NCBI GenBank assembly: GCA_035267185.1
Contig: DATFLY010000058.1
Coordinates: 1-38,889 of the forward strand
DNA from: JAUIBE01 sp035267185
GTDB taxonomy: Bacteria > Pseudomonadota > Gammaproteobacteria > Xanthomonadales > SZUA-36
Direction of reading: 5' to 3'
DNA: 38,889 nt
Part shown: one piece after another, positions 1 through 9,294 of the stretch
Layout of the letters: each line of letters starts with the position of its first letter
How positions within the stretch are numbered: position 1 is the stretch's first letter
Translations under genes and position numbers: made by a program
Notes under the pieces: generated by a model
What the model saw: the letters and a program-made list of their open reading frames with translations, nothing else
Database searches by the model: none
What the model was told of the DNA's origin: nothing

Positions 1-2
1 GA

Positions 3-332
3 GCACTCAACAGCCGTGCCTGGCTGAACTATCTTTCCGAAGATCTGGAAGCCGCCAGCGCCGACATCGAGGCAGCAATGGGCCTCGAGCCAGACAACGA
101 GCGCTTTCTGGATACATACGCCCATATTCTCGCGGCCGGTGGCGATCCGGAAGGGGCCATGGAAGCGTTCGATGTCGCGCTGAGAAATCAATCGCGCGAT
201 GGCGTCAGAAAGACTCAAAACCGACTCGTCGAGGCCGGTTTCGACCCCGGCCCGGTCGATGGTCTTTACGGTCCTCGCACCCGAAGTGCGCTGGAAGATT
301 GCGCCAGTCAAGCCTGTCGACTGTGGCCTTGA
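3..332 (+). CDS. C-terminal part of a TPR / peptidoglycan-binding-domain protein (5' end outside window)
   Basis: The frame is open from the window edge and ends at a TGA at 330-332, so only about 109 C-terminal residues are visible. The first ~60 residues look like tetratricopeptide-type helical pairs (alternating small and aromatic residues, with EPDNERFLDTYAHIL resembling a TPR helix). They are followed by a peptidoglycan-binding-1-like segment, QNRLVEAGFDPGPVDGLYGPRTRSAL, split here as QNRLVEAGFDPGP and VDGLYGPRTRSAL. The protein ends soon after, in a Cys-containing tail. A TPR plus PG-binding arrangement suggests an envelope-associated or caspase-like/secreted protein, but the catalytic part, if any, lies upstream of the window. 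The DUF1993 gene follows on the same strand 43 bp later with no evident functional link. Confidence 0.7.
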   Translation, partial: ALNSRAWLNYLSEDLEAASADIEAAMGLEPDNERFLDTYAHILAAGGDPEGAMEAFDVALRNQSRDGVRKTQNRLVEAGFDPGPVDGLYGPRTRSALEDCASQACRLWP

Positions 333-375
333 GCCCCACCGTCAAGGGTTTCCCGTCGAACAGGATCAGCGTCTG

Positions 376-885
376 ATGACCGGACTGGTGTATGAACTAT
401 GCATCGCACCGATGCTGCAATCACTCGGCAATCTCGACGCAATTGTCGGGAAGGCGGAAACCCACGTTAGGAAAGATGAACACCTCGAGCCTGCAACTCT
501 GATTCAGGGTCGCCTGTTTCCGAACATGCGCCCGTTTGTTTTTCAGATTCAGGTGGCCACCGACACGGCCAAGGGTGCCGCGGCGCGCCTGGCCGGCACC
601 GAAATACCGGTGTGGCCGGACGATGAGGAGACGTTTAATGAGGTCCACCAGCGAATCGTCAAAGCCATCGAATATCTCAGCGGTTTTGCTCCAAAGGACT
701 TCGAAGGCGCTGACCAGCGATCAATAAAACTGAAGCTGGGCAGTCACGAGTTCCAGTTCACCGGCGCACAATACATCCAGCGATTTGTGTTGCCCAATTT
801 CTATTTCCACATGGTGACCGCGTACAACATCCTGCGCCAGGGTGGTGTGGATGTCGGTAAACGGGACTTTCTGGCCGGGCTGTAA
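376..885 (+). CDS. DUF1993 family protein
   Basis: The 169-residue product matches the DUF1993 pattern as I remember it: an N-terminal helix with L-GNLDAIV-KA, the central RLFPNMRPFVFQIQVATD and KGAAARLAG segments, and the C-terminal NFYFHMVTAYNILR followed by GVDVGKRDFL. The family usually has about 165-175 residues, so this is full length. It is thought to form a four-helix DinB-like bundle, and its biochemical role is unknown. I chose the ATG at 376 rather than the upstream in-frame start at 199, because residues before it overlap the preceding gene in another frame and do not resemble the family. No strong Shine-Dalgarno sequence is visible. It has no signal peptide, so it is probably cytoplasmic. 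Confidence 0.8.
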   Translation: MTGLVYELCIAPMLQSLGNLDAIVGKAETHVRKDEHLEPATLIQGRLFPNMRPFVFQIQVATDTAKGAAARLAGTEIPVWPDDEETFNEVHQRIVKAIEYLSGFAPKDFEGADQRSIKLKLGSHEFQFTGAQYIQRFVLPNFYFHMVTAYNILRQGGVDVGKRDFLAGL

Positions 886-1113
886 CGGCAGTCCTGGCAG
901 GGACATTTCTTACTGATCGACGCTTTTCATATCTGGACGAAACAGACGCCATCTACGAGACACATCTGGCTGAGACCATCGGGTTCAGACAAATGGGATG
1001 ATGCAAGTCCAGGGCACCAGCCGGAACAGGCACTAACATCAACTCGTGAAGCAGTGCCGTCCGGCCGTGATTCAGATTCCATTGCTGCAAATTACATTAC
1101 AGCACGGCCTGGA

Positions 1114-2595
1114 TCACTGAATCTGAGCGCCATTGTCGAGCAGGTAACACCCCTCGACATTATCCAGCGCAATTCGAGTCATCGGGATTTCGCCAGAGAG
1201 ACTGATGTCCGGGAAATCGTATAGCAGCAGCAAACTGTTGCAGCCCAACACCTCGACTGTAAATGTTCCGTACCCGGGTGTTTGCAGGGGTTCCGGAGAT
1301 TCTGAATCGAAAATGCCACCCTCGGTAAGTTCGACATCCAGGATTGCAACATTCTCTTCATAATCGCCCTCGGCTGTCACCCAACGGTGGCCTGGCTCTC
1401 CAAGAATGGCCGTGACGTCTGACGGAGGCCGTTCGGTGTCATAGGTGAACATGCCAATGAATATCGTGCCGCGATCAGGGTACACATTCAGGAAGATACC
1501 CTGTCCGTTCGTTGCCTGGTTGAACCAGGCGTCATTGAGCAACGGATTCATCTCGTTCAATGGCGCGTCACCAACCACCTGGGCAATTGAATCGCATCCG
1601 CTGGTATTTCCAAAAAACTCGACATTGACTGCATCAGGATGACCATCGGCAGGATCTCCCGGGCCGGGGTCACCATTGTCTATTGGATCGACCAGGCCAA
1701 GAACACCCTGGCAGTTACCCAAAATGCCGTTGCCCTCGATTCTGAGATCCTCAGCCTCGAGCAGACCGGCGAGGCCATCAACATTTTCCAGTGCGCCGTT
1801 ATTAAAGACGTAGGTCCACTGGCCGCTCTCAGTGAGACCCGACAGGCCATCAAGATTCATGAGTGAAGCGTTGTTGTCGATCTCCAGCGACGCGACAGAT
1901 TCCAGGTTGCTCAGGCCATCAACGTTCTGCAATGAGTCATTATCAATAATCCAGAATGAACCGATGGGCGAATCGCCAACAGAAGTGAGTGATGAAAGGC
2001 CGTCCAGATTGGTCAGTGACGTGTTTTCAGAAATACCAAGGAACCCACCAATACTGGTGACATTCATCAGGCCGTCGAGGGTCGTCAGTGATGGGTTGTC
2101 GTGGATGTCCACATCACCCACGATTGCGTCGAGATTGGAAAGCGCGGAAATGTTCTCAAGTGCCGCATTGTCCCGAACAGTCAACGAGGGACACAAAGAA
2201 GAGCCACAGTCGGCGCCCAGTGATGTCAGAGCCGACAAACCATCAATATTTTCAATCAGTGGATTCCCGTCGATACGGAGCGCGCCATCGATCGATGCCA
2301 GGTTTTGAAGGCCATCGATGTCTTCCAGCAGTGTATTTCCCTGGATCCTCAGATTGCCACCGATCGAGGTGAGGTCGGAGAGTGCGCCGATATTGACAAT
2401 ATCGGTTCCGTCAATTTCCAGGGTGCCAACAACCCGGTCGCAACCAGGGCCAAAGTCGGTCTGGAAGTTATCGACTTCTGCCTGTGAAGACAGGCGAATG
2501 TCGTCCGATGAACAATCGACAGCGTAAACTGCCTGACTCCAAAACATTGAAGAAACGATCAGGATCGTTAAGGCGAAAAACGTGGTGTGATTCAT
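1114..2595 (-). CDS. Secreted leucine-rich-repeat (receptor-L-domain-like) protein with C-terminal beta domain
   Basis: This is a 493-residue protein. It has a signal peptide (residues 1-25, ending AVYA before VDCSS), then about ten repeats of roughly 24 residues. The repeat pattern is L-I-GN-L--IDGL--L-SIGG-L-I, as in bacterial LRR/receptor-L-like solenoids. From about residue 335 a different domain begins (NEMNPLLNDAWFNQATNGQG, then FTYDTERP, LGEPGHRWVTAEG and IALDNVEGC). I recall this module at the C-terminus of various secreted gammaproteobacterial proteins; its function is not known. Paired cysteines near both ends suggest disulphides in an extracytoplasmic location. A purine-rich GGGA lies 8 nt before the ATG. 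The gene stands alone, with more than 200 bp free on both sides. A surface or adhesive role is only a guess. Confidence 0.8.
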   Translation of the reverse strand: MNHTTFFALTILIVSSMFWSQAVYAVDCSSDDIRLSSQAEVDNFQTDFGPGCDRVVGTLEIDGTDIVNIGALSDLTSIGGNLRIQGNTLLEDIDGLQNLASIDGALRIDGNPLIENIDGLSALTSLGADCGSSLCPSLTVRDNAALENISALSNLDAIVGDVDIHDNPSLTTLDGLMNVTSIGGFLGISENTSLTNLDGLSSLTSVGDSPIGSFWIIDNDSLQNVDGLSNLESVASLEIDNNASLMNLDGLSGLTESGQWTYVFNNGALENVDGLAGLLEAEDLRIEGNGILGNCQGVLGLVDPIDNGDPGPGDPADGHPDAVNVEFFGNTSGCDSIAQVVGDAPLNEMNPLLNDAWFNQATNGQGIFLNVYPDRGTIFIGMFTYDTERPPSDVTAILGEPGHRWVTAEGDYEENVAILDVELTEGGIFDSESPEPLQTPGYGTFTVEVLGCNSLLLLYDFPDISLSGEIPMTRIALDNVEGCYLLDNGAQIQ

Positions 2596-2832
2596 TGAGG
2601 ATTCCCTTTCCCAGAGTGCTTAAATGAGTTACTGCTTAATCATAGCGCCAAACCAATCGAGGCACCATCAACTCATTAAGTCGCCCGGGTTTACTCAGCA
2701 GACCGAAAATCCGTCATGACTTATGCCGAAACTTGTGGCCAGCAAGACGTGGACAAATTTTCCTCAGAAAATATACTTCATGCCACAGACACCTGTAACA
2801 AATCCATCAAATTCGGGAATGCGCTCATGTCA

Positions 2833-3558
2833 CTATGATCCCAACCTGCGCCGCAGGAAGTCCTCTGTGATGAGCCACATCACTGAAGTGGCCTCGGGAT
2901 CATAGGTCTCTCCCTGGTTGAACAGGGGCTGAGCAAATGCATGGTGTGCCCCTGGATAAACAAAAATCTCGGCGCCTATTCCTGCTTCATCAGCTGCCTT
3001 TGAGAATGTTGCCGCATTGTCTGCCGCAGGCCCGTCTTTCGATCCATAAATGGCCAGAACCGGGCCCGACATTTTGGCCAGTTCTCCAGGGTCGTTGATG
3101 GTCGCGCCGTAGAAGACGACTGCCGTGACCACTGACCCGGAATTGCGGATCGCCGCGTTGAGCGCGTGGGGTGCGCCCATGCTGAAACCAATGATCGCAA
3201 TCCGCTCTGCCTCAAGACTTGCAAGTGCTGCATCAATTTTCGCAGCAGCCGCGTCCGCATCCAATGCCTGCAGCAACTGCCAGGCTTCGTGGTGAGTCGT
3301 GGCGCTCTTGCCCTCGTAGAGATCAACGGCCAGAACCTGCCTGCCTGTCGCAGCCAGGCGATCAGCAGAACCACTCAGGAACGGACTAAAACCAAACCAG
3401 TCATGCACCATCAAAATCGCTTCAATGCTGTCTTCAGGTCCGGCAGACAGGGTACGGACCTCCGATCCGTCGTCCAGTCTCAGGGTTCCAGGCTCCGCTG
3501 AATTGCCGATGGCAGGGCTGAGCGCAAGGGAGAGCAATAGCGCGAATTGATATCTCAT
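2833..3558 (-). CDS. Secreted dienelactone hydrolase-family alpha/beta hydrolase
   Basis: This is a 241-residue alpha/beta hydrolase with an N-terminal signal peptide (MRYQFALLLSLALSPAIGNSA). The nucleophile elbow is IGFSMGAPH, followed by the acid segment YGSKDGPA and the histidine segment PGAHHAF, in the order of the dienelactone hydrolase family. Classical DLH uses Cys in the elbow; here it is Ser, so esterase-like activity is more likely than dienelactone hydrolysis. I chose the ATG at 3558 over an earlier in-frame start because it begins the signal peptide and has AGGAA 6-7 nt upstream. The gene is divergent from the AraC-type regulator at 3769, with a 210-bp shared intergenic region, so control by that regulator is plausible. 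The substrate is unknown. Confidence 0.8.
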   Translation of the reverse strand: MRYQFALLLSLALSPAIGNSAEPGTLRLDDGSEVRTLSAGPEDSIEAILMVHDWFGFSPFLSGSADRLAATGRQVLAVDLYEGKSATTHHEAWQLLQALDADAAAAKIDAALASLEAERIAIIGFSMGAPHALNAAIRNSGSVVTAVVFYGATINDPGELAKMSGPVLAIYGSKDGPAADNAATFSKAADEAGIGAEIFVYPGAHHAFAQPLFNQGETYDPEATSVMWLITEDFLRRRLGS

Positions 3559-3768
3559 GTTTGTTCCTGAATGTTGAGTTGCATAGGAGACCCTATGATC
3601 AGGAACTTTCATTTAGCCGATTGTGCTAAATAAAGTGTGGGAATCGAAGCTTATGAAACTGGCTTCAGCCTCCGTGAACGACTGTTGGACTGAAGTGAAG
3701 AACGTCCTGACGAACAGACATCCCGGGACTTTCCCTGCTGGAGTAGTATCGCTGCACTTGCAGGAGCA

Positions 3769-4692
3769 ATGACCCGCATGTTGCGCATATTTCGCCGTTA
3801 CCAGAAAAAACACGTGGATAATCCGGGGACCCACCCGTTTTACCAGGAATGGGGCCAGCATGATCAGGTGTTTTACGCAGCCACGCGGCAATTCAGCACC
3901 GCTGCCCTGCCATCGCTCACATCAATCCGTTACGTCATTCAGGGTGGTTACACGCATCACAGCGGAAACGTTCCTTTCCGTTTGCGCGCTGGAGATTGCC
4001 TGATCAGCCGGCCCGGCAGCCCCTATGCTGTAGAGATTGACAGCCTGGTTCCGGTCATGACACTTGAAGTCCATTATTCTCATTCAACGGCAAGGGAATT
4101 GTCACTTGATGCCAATAACAACTCTGTTGAGGAGATCCTTGACCCTGGTGACAAACCACTTCCGGAAATCATCGACCGAATCGAACAGCCTGATGCCGAC
4201 TTCCTGAACAGGATTCGACAATTGATGGCAAGCACAATCGACTCAGGCTCGCCATCCACCCTGGCTGCCAGGACGAACGCGGATGGGCTTTTGCTCGATG
4301 TATTGCGACGCCAGAGTGGAAATGAGAAAGAGTGGCAAAGACTTTCAGCTGCCCGCGCCAGTACGCGCAAGGAGTTGTACAGGCGCCTGGTGCGCGCCCG
4401 CGACTATCTGCTCTGTCATTTCGACAAAAAGATAAACATCGAGGAAGTCTCCCAGGTTGCCTGTTTGTCCCGATTTCATTTTCAGCGCCTTTTCCGTGAA
4501 GCTTTCGGCATCTCCGTTTACCAGATGATGATGACTCGCCGATTGCAATGGGCCCAGTCCCAACTCAGAACCGGGGAATCCGTTACGGCTGTTTCCAGGC
4601 AGTCAGGATTCGCCCACGAGTCTTCCTTCTCCCGCGCTTACAAACGCCAATATGGATATTCTCCCAGACACACAGTCGCACACCGAAAGTAA
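3769..4692 (+). CDS. AraC family transcriptional regulator
   Basis: This is a 307-residue regulator. The N-terminal ~150 residues fit an AraC-type cupin sensor (beta-rich stretch IRYVIQGGYTHHSG, then RAGDCLISRPGSPYAVE). The C-terminal ~100 residues carry two helix-turn-helix motifs. The first is in INIEEVSQVACLSRFHFQRL and the second in VTAVSRQSGFAHESSFSRAY, followed by the family signature YGYSP. The ATG is preceded by AGGAG at 5-nt spacing. The gene is divergent from the secreted hydrolase at 2833-3558, which makes that gene its most likely target together with itself. The effector is unknown. The Na/Pi cotransporter gene follows 84 bp downstream on the same strand and may be a separate transcript. 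Confidence 0.85.
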   Translation: MTRMLRIFRRYQKKHVDNPGTHPFYQEWGQHDQVFYAATRQFSTAALPSLTSIRYVIQGGYTHHSGNVPFRLRAGDCLISRPGSPYAVEIDSLVPVMTLEVHYSHSTARELSLDANNNSVEEILDPGDKPLPEIIDRIEQPDADFLNRIRQLMASTIDSGSPSTLAARTNADGLLLDVLRRQSGNEKEWQRLSAARASTRKELYRRLVRARDYLLCHFDKKINIEEVSQVACLSRFHFQRLFREAFGISVYQMMMTRRLQWAQSQLRTGESVTAVSRQSGFAHESSFSRAYKRQYGYSPRHTVAHRK

Positions 4693-4776
4693 TTGACGAG
4701 TGAGTGATTTGTGCCTCGGCGCCCAAGGGCGCACAATTTATATCGGGTGCTCAAACAAGCAATCGGAGCCACAGCC

Positions 4777-6465
4777 ATGGAACTGGAATGGGGCGTGATC
4801 ATCACGCAACTCGGAGGCGGGCTGGCGCTATTCCTCTATGGGATGCGGCGCATGACCGAATCCCTGAAAGTGGTCGCAGGCAGTGGCATGAAAAAGCTGC
4901 TCGCAAAGATGACCACCAATCGATTCACCGCCGCGATTGCCGGCGCGCTAATCACAGCAGTAATCCAGTCATCGTCTGTCACCACCGTTCTGATCGTGGG
5001 CTTCATCTCGGCCGGCCTGCTCAACCTGAGCCAGTCGGTCGGCGTTATCCTTGGGGCCAATGTCGGAACGACCATGACGGCCCAGATCATCGCATTCCAG
5101 GTCTACAAGTACGGATTGTTGATGATTGCACTCGGTTTCTTCACCGAAGTCCTGGCCAGACGCGAACGCACCCGCCAGTGGGGGACTGCATTGATGGGGC
5201 TCGGCCTGATCTTTTTTGGCATGGAGCTGATGAGTATCGCGACCGGCCCGATACGGGGTTGGCCTCCGTTCATCGATCTGATGCAGAACATGCAAAACCC
5301 GCTGCTTGCAGTTGCGATCGGCACACTTTTTACGGCCATCGTTCAAAGCTCTTCAGCTACAACAGGCATCGTCATCGTGCTCGCAAGCCAGGGGCTTATC
5401 ACGCTCGAATCCGGAATCGGCCTGTTGTTTGGTGCAAACATTGGTACCTGCGTCACCGCCGTGGTCTCTTCGCTGGGTCGACCCCGCGAGGCCTTGCAGG
5501 CTGCCTGGGTGCATGTCATATTCAATGTTCTCGGGGTGCTGCTCTGGCTGGCATTCATTCCCCAATTGGCCGACATCGTGCGCCAGATCTCACCAGTTAG
5601 CGAAAACCTTCAGGGGTTGGAACGAGCAGCAGTCGATATTCCCAGGCAGATTGCCAATGCCCATACCGTGTTCAACATTGCCAACCTGGTGCTGTTTATA
5701 TGGTTTACCGGCCCTCTTGCGAGACTGGTCGAACGGCTTGTGCCAGCCCGCCCGGCGGAGAAAGGTGTCCAGGCCAGGTACCTAGATAACTTTTACCTTG
5801 ATCAACCGGCCTTTGCTTTGGATCAGGTGCGCCGGGAACTGGTGTGCCTGGGTTCACTCGTTAAGTCAATGATCGACAGGTCGCTCCAGGCCGTGTTGTC
5901 GGGCTCGCAACAGGATGCTTCATCACTTTCTCGCTCTGATGATGACGTCGATAAACTTTACGAGGAAATCATTCGTTACCTCAGCCGGCTTTCGCAAATG
6001 TCACTGGTTAGCCCACAACCGCAGACTCTTCAGAATTTCGTCGGCATCGCCAATTACATGGAGAACATTGGTGACGTGGTCGAAAAAGACCTGCTCGCGA
6101 TCATTCAAAAACGCACGCGCAAAGAATTGGTCATAGGTGAGTCGACTGCCAGGGAGCTTGAAGCACTTGCTGGCGAGGTCAGCCGGGCTTTTGACCAGGT
6201 TCTCGTGGCGGTGGAGACTGGCAACCCCGATGATGCGCTGGATGTGCTGGAAAGCAAAAAAGCGGTGGCTGCACTTGCCGACGAAGCGACCGCACATCTC
6301 GCCAGGCGGCTGGTGGCCGATGCGCCCAATCGGATGGAAAACTTCCAGGTCGAAACCGAGATTATCGAGACTTACAAGCGCTTCAACACCTTGACACGAC
6401 GTATCGCAAGGTTAGCCGTCGAAGAGCACGAGGAACCCGAAAGCCCTGGAAATCGCGTGGTCTAA
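4777..6465 (+). CDS. Na/Pi cotransporter family protein (NptA-like) with PhoU-like C-terminus
   Basis: This 562-residue inner-membrane protein is expected to import phosphate with sodium. It has two inverted Na_Pi_cotrans repeats, each with the signature QSSS segment: AVIQSSSVTTVLIV near residue 65 and AIVQSSSATTGIVIV near residue 190. Each repeat is followed by a glycine-rich GANVGT or GANIGTC motif. After about eight hydrophobic segments, residues ~330-560 form a soluble PhoU-like helical domain (VCLGSLVKSMIDRSL, IANYMENIGDVVEKDLL). I start at the ATG at 4777, where GGAG sits 8 nt upstream and the first transmembrane helix begins; a GTG at 4711 would add 22 non-hydrophobic residues. It converges with the DUF1254 gene 10 bp away. 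An internal 318-bp segment (5677-5994) is duplicated at 9295-9612. Confidence 0.88.
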   Translation: MELEWGVIITQLGGGLALFLYGMRRMTESLKVVAGSGMKKLLAKMTTNRFTAAIAGALITAVIQSSSVTTVLIVGFISAGLLNLSQSVGVILGANVGTTMTAQIIAFQVYKYGLLMIALGFFTEVLARRERTRQWGTALMGLGLIFFGMELMSIATGPIRGWPPFIDLMQNMQNPLLAVAIGTLFTAIVQSSSATTGIVIVLASQGLITLESGIGLLFGANIGTCVTAVVSSLGRPREALQAAWVHVIFNVLGVLLWLAFIPQLADIVRQISPVSENLQGLERAAVDIPRQIANAHTVFNIANLVLFIWFTGPLARLVERLVPARPAEKGVQARYLDNFYLDQPAFALDQVRRELVCLGSLVKSMIDRSLQAVLSGSQQDASSLSRSDDDVDKLYEEIIRYLSRLSQMSLVSPQPQTLQNFVGIANYMENIGDVVEKDLLAIIQKRTRKELVIGESTARELEALAGEVSRAFDQVLVAVETGNPDDALDVLESKKAVAALADEATAHLARRLVADAPNRMENFQVETEIIETYKRFNTLTRRIARLAVEEHEEPESPGNRVV

Positions 6466-6475
6466 CGCTTCGCTG

Positions 6476-7513
6476 TCACGACGAGCTTCTCGGTTTGGGC
6501 GGCCCCGGGAATTTCCAGCTGCCATCGATAATGGCTTCGCCTGGCTCGTACATGCGCACCGCGTAATTCCAGCCGTCCATGATCGGCAGGCAATTTTCAG
6601 TTGTTGCTGTACAGCCCCCAAATCGAATGGTATAGGAGCCATCGCTGTTTGGTTTGGCGGTCAAATTATTGAGACTGTATGCATTGAGGTCGTTCTGCTG
6701 GAAATAGCCTTTGGCGTTGTAAAGACTGATGGACCAAAATCCTTTCACGGGAACATCCTTCACCGTGAGTTCGTATTCGCCCACTGGCAGATCCGGTTGT
6801 ATGTTCCTGTACTGAGCGTCTTTGTCCGGCAGGCCGCCCCAGGCCGAGGCCGTGCCAATCAGGAAGTGAACCGGGTTAACCTCGGCCTTCGAGCCAAAGG
6901 TCTGTGTGTAGCGTTTCAATCCTTTGGCGAGGTCAAGTACTGCTTCCAGTGTTGCCTGGTAGCTGGTCTTGTCGTAGTTGGGCATGACAAAGGCTTCATC
7001 TGAACCCGCGGTGATCTTGATCTGATCCTGAAGCTTTTGCGCAGTGGCCAGGTCGGAGGCATCTTCCGGATTGGCCAGTGTGCGTATAACAATACCCACG
7101 AACGGGGTATCAAACTTTTCCATGGTCAGTTCGTGGTCTCCACCACCGTAGAACACTTCGTTCACATAACCATCGTTATTGATCACCATTAAGGACATAT
7201 AGCGCTTGCCCGTATCCGGCAGGGTCACTGTTGCGCCCTTCGATATATTAATCACGCCCAGGCTGTAAAGCGTATCCCGGTTCATGCGGATGACATTCTG
7301 TTTGTCGATCGGGGTGGGTGTGCGGTTGCTGTGAACCTTGTTGATTCCATCGGCCATTTTAATGATGCCGGCAAACTCAAAATCCGTTTGCGCCCGGTCA
7401 AAATTATCTACATTAACAATGGTGGACGAGTCACTCTCGGCAGCAATTGCGCCCGTCATGCATAACATGACGGAGAGTCCCAGCGCGATTACAGTTGCTT
7501 GCATTGCATTCAT
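6476..7513 (-). CDS. Secreted DUF1254/DUF1214 family protein (short form)
   Basis: The product has 345 residues with a signal peptide ending near AIAAES. The N-terminal half matches DUF1254 (NRTPTPIDKQNVIRMNRDTLYS, seen as NRTPTPIDKQNVI then RMNRDTLYS, and GKRYMSLMVINNDGYV). The C-terminal half matches DUF1214 (VPVKGFWSISLYNAKGYF, then SDGSYTIRFGG and NYAVRMYEPGEAIIDGSW). These two domains usually occur together in secreted or periplasmic proteins of unknown catalytic function. AGAGGA lies 6-9 nt before the ATG. It lies 53 bp downstream of a second DUF1254 protein on the same strand, and the two are probably co-transcribed from the AT-rich region before 9081. Its 3' end is 10 bp from the convergent cotransporter gene. 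Confidence 0.82.
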   Translation of the reverse strand: MNAMQATVIALGLSVMLCMTGAIAAESDSSTIVNVDNFDRAQTDFEFAGIIKMADGINKVHSNRTPTPIDKQNVIRMNRDTLYSLGVINISKGATVTLPDTGKRYMSLMVINNDGYVNEVFYGGGDHELTMEKFDTPFVGIVIRTLANPEDASDLATAQKLQDQIKITAGSDEAFVMPNYDKTSYQATLEAVLDLAKGLKRYTQTFGSKAEVNPVHFLIGTASAWGGLPDKDAQYRNIQPDLPVGEYELTVKDVPVKGFWSISLYNAKGYFQQNDLNAYSLNNLTAKPNSDGSYTIRFGGCTATTENCLPIMDGWNYAVRMYEPGEAIIDGSWKFPGPPKPRSSS

Positions 7514-7566
7514 TTTCCATTCCTCTTTGGTAAATGTTTAACTGACATGATTTTTGCGGTTCCCGT

Positions 7567-9081
7567 TTATTTAACCAGCTCAACTTCGCTGGGCCGCCAG
7601 GTTTTACTAATCCAGGGCTCCAGTGGGCCATACATGCGCAGAATGGTGAACCAGCTCTTGCCCGGCATTGTCTGCAGCCAGTTGCCTTCCTTGCCCCCGG
7701 GTGCTTTGGGACCGAAATATATATCCCAAGAGCCATCCGGATTCTGCTTGATGCCCTCGGTCTGGCTGCCAACTGTTGGAAAAGGCTGGCTGGTTTGCAG
7801 CAGCGAGCGTGTTTGCGTGTCATACAACGTGACTGCCCAGAAATTGTTCACCGGAACATCAGGTGGTAGGCGAAGCCTGTAGTTTTTTGAGCCGTCAAAC
7901 GTGTTCTTGTTGGCATCCAGGTAGGCCAGTGCATAGTCTGAGCCCTCGCCTGCCCGGGTGGTCGCCATGGCGGGCGTGACACCAGTCGCGTTGAAATAGA
8001 ACAGCACACGCGCATCCAGTCCCATGATGCCGTCTGCTTCAAAAGAGGTGTTCTTGTTGGCATAGGCGGTTGTCCAGGCACTGTTGGAATCGGGATAAAT
8101 AAAGACGCCGTCGATGCGTGGCTCGTAGGTGATGGCGCGGGCCGTGGCGTTACCCAGCGTGGCTGCCTCATTCAGCAGCTTTTTCATGCGCTCATCCGGT
8201 TTGAAGGCTTTGCCTTTGACGATGCCAATGGCCGCCAATTGACCGCGCATTTCCGGTCCAATCGCGTCGACAGGCTCCACCTGCACGAGCTTATTGAGAT
8301 CTTCGAAAAAACTGAGGTCGCGACTGACGATGGTGCTGTAATTCTTACCCGAAAAGTTGATGAACTCTGTTTTTGGCGGGTTGTCGGCTTTTGCCAGTGG
8401 ATAGATTCTGAGGTTTGATTTGATGTTCTCAACCGCTGGTTCCAGTCCTTTGGCGATCGAACCGCGCAGGAACATCAGGTTGTTGTAAGTCGGCATCTTA
8501 ACGACGAAATAGCCCTCGGGAGTTTCCCCCTGATAATCCGGCGGCAGAAGCAGGTACTTGCCACCCTTACCCTTGTCAGGCCCGATCGCACCCAGATTGC
8601 TGACGAACCGGAACCAGGCATCATCAAGAAATCCGAGCATACCCGGGGGCAATTCTACGACCAGGGGCCCATCGGTCTTCAAATCGAGGTAATTCACGGC
8701 GTATAAGGTGGAAGTATTTCCGGTCAGATAAAGGGATGCTGAGCTGAGTAGCTGTTCACTGATCGGGACCTTGTTCGAGGCGTTTGCACCGATGCTTGCG
8801 TTTCCCTTGCGCATGGCATTCATGGACCCGGCTCCCTGATTATTCAGATAGACCTCCACACCGCGCATGCGATCGAGATTGTCATAAAGCGCGTCAATGG
8901 TGGCCTTGGTCGGGACGCCATCAAAGAATTCCAGCTTGCCGGCTGATGTCTCAATTTCATCAGGCATTGAGATAGATTTCAGTTCTTTTTCAGACACCTC
9001 GGCCTGTACGGCCTGGATACCTGGAATCGCGAGAATAACCGCCGTGACCAGGGTCAGGCACGAGGAAGAAAAATGTTTCAT
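7567..9081 (-). CDS. Secreted DUF1254/DUF1214 family protein (long form)
   Basis: The product has 504 residues with a signal peptide (MKHFSSSCLTLVTAVILAIP, cleavage near AVQAEV). The DUF1254 region spans roughly residues 60-200 (YDNLDRMRGVEVYLNNQ, FRFVSNLGAIGPDKGKGGKY, LLPPDYQGETPEGYFVV). The DUF1214 region occupies the last ~120 residues (VPVNNFWAVTLYDTQTRSLL, NPDGSWDIYFGPKAPGG, WFTILRMYGPLEPW). This is the usual long form of the family. GGAG is placed 7 nt before the ATG. It is the first gene of an apparent two-gene operon with the shorter paralogue. The upstream region contains an AT-rich patch (about 9160-9220), followed at 9295 by a fragment of the neighbouring cotransporter gene, so the pair is bracketed by homologous DNA. 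Function is not established. Confidence 0.85.
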   Translation of the reverse strand: MKHFSSSCLTLVTAVILAIPGIQAVQAEVSEKELKSISMPDEIETSAGKLEFFDGVPTKATIDALYDNLDRMRGVEVYLNNQGAGSMNAMRKGNASIGANASNKVPISEQLLSSASLYLTGNTSTLYAVNYLDLKTDGPLVVELPPGMLGFLDDAWFRFVSNLGAIGPDKGKGGKYLLLPPDYQGETPEGYFVVKMPTYNNLMFLRGSIAKGLEPAVENIKSNLRIYPLAKADNPPKTEFINFSGKNYSTIVSRDLSFFEDLNKLVQVEPVDAIGPEMRGQLAAIGIVKGKAFKPDERMKKLLNEAATLGNATARAITYEPRIDGVFIYPDSNSAWTTAYANKNTSFEADGIMGLDARVLFYFNATGVTPAMATTRAGEGSDYALAYLDANKNTFDGSKNYRLRLPPDVPVNNFWAVTLYDTQTRSLLQTSQPFPTVGSQTEGIKQNPDGSWDIYFGPKAPGGKEGNWLQTMPGKSWFTILRMYGPLEPWISKTWRPSEVELVK

Positions 9082-9294
9082 GACGAACTCCGATGTATGT
9101 CGAGGGCCTTGTTAAGACTGGGGGTTCTTGAGCTCGGGCGCATTGAAAGCGCGATGAATTTTAAAAAACTCTCCATACACAAAACTCCAAAAATAAATTA
9201 TATGTATTGCCTTAATGACAGAATTGCCACGCGACTGGCGCAGGCGTTAAATTCCAATGGACGTATTAGCGGACACCCACATGCAAGGTTATTA

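Noticed and set aside
891..1003. Coding-like stretch after the DUF1993 gene (LDETDAIYETHLAETIGFRQ then MG and a stop).
   Set aside because: It has no start codon or ribosome-binding site and no family I recognise. It may be a decayed gene end, but the evidence is too thin to annotate.
4704..5600. Open frame of 298 codons overlapping the Na/Pi cotransporter.
   Set aside because: Composition rich in Arg, His and Pro with no domain; it is a frame-shifted reading of the real transporter gene.
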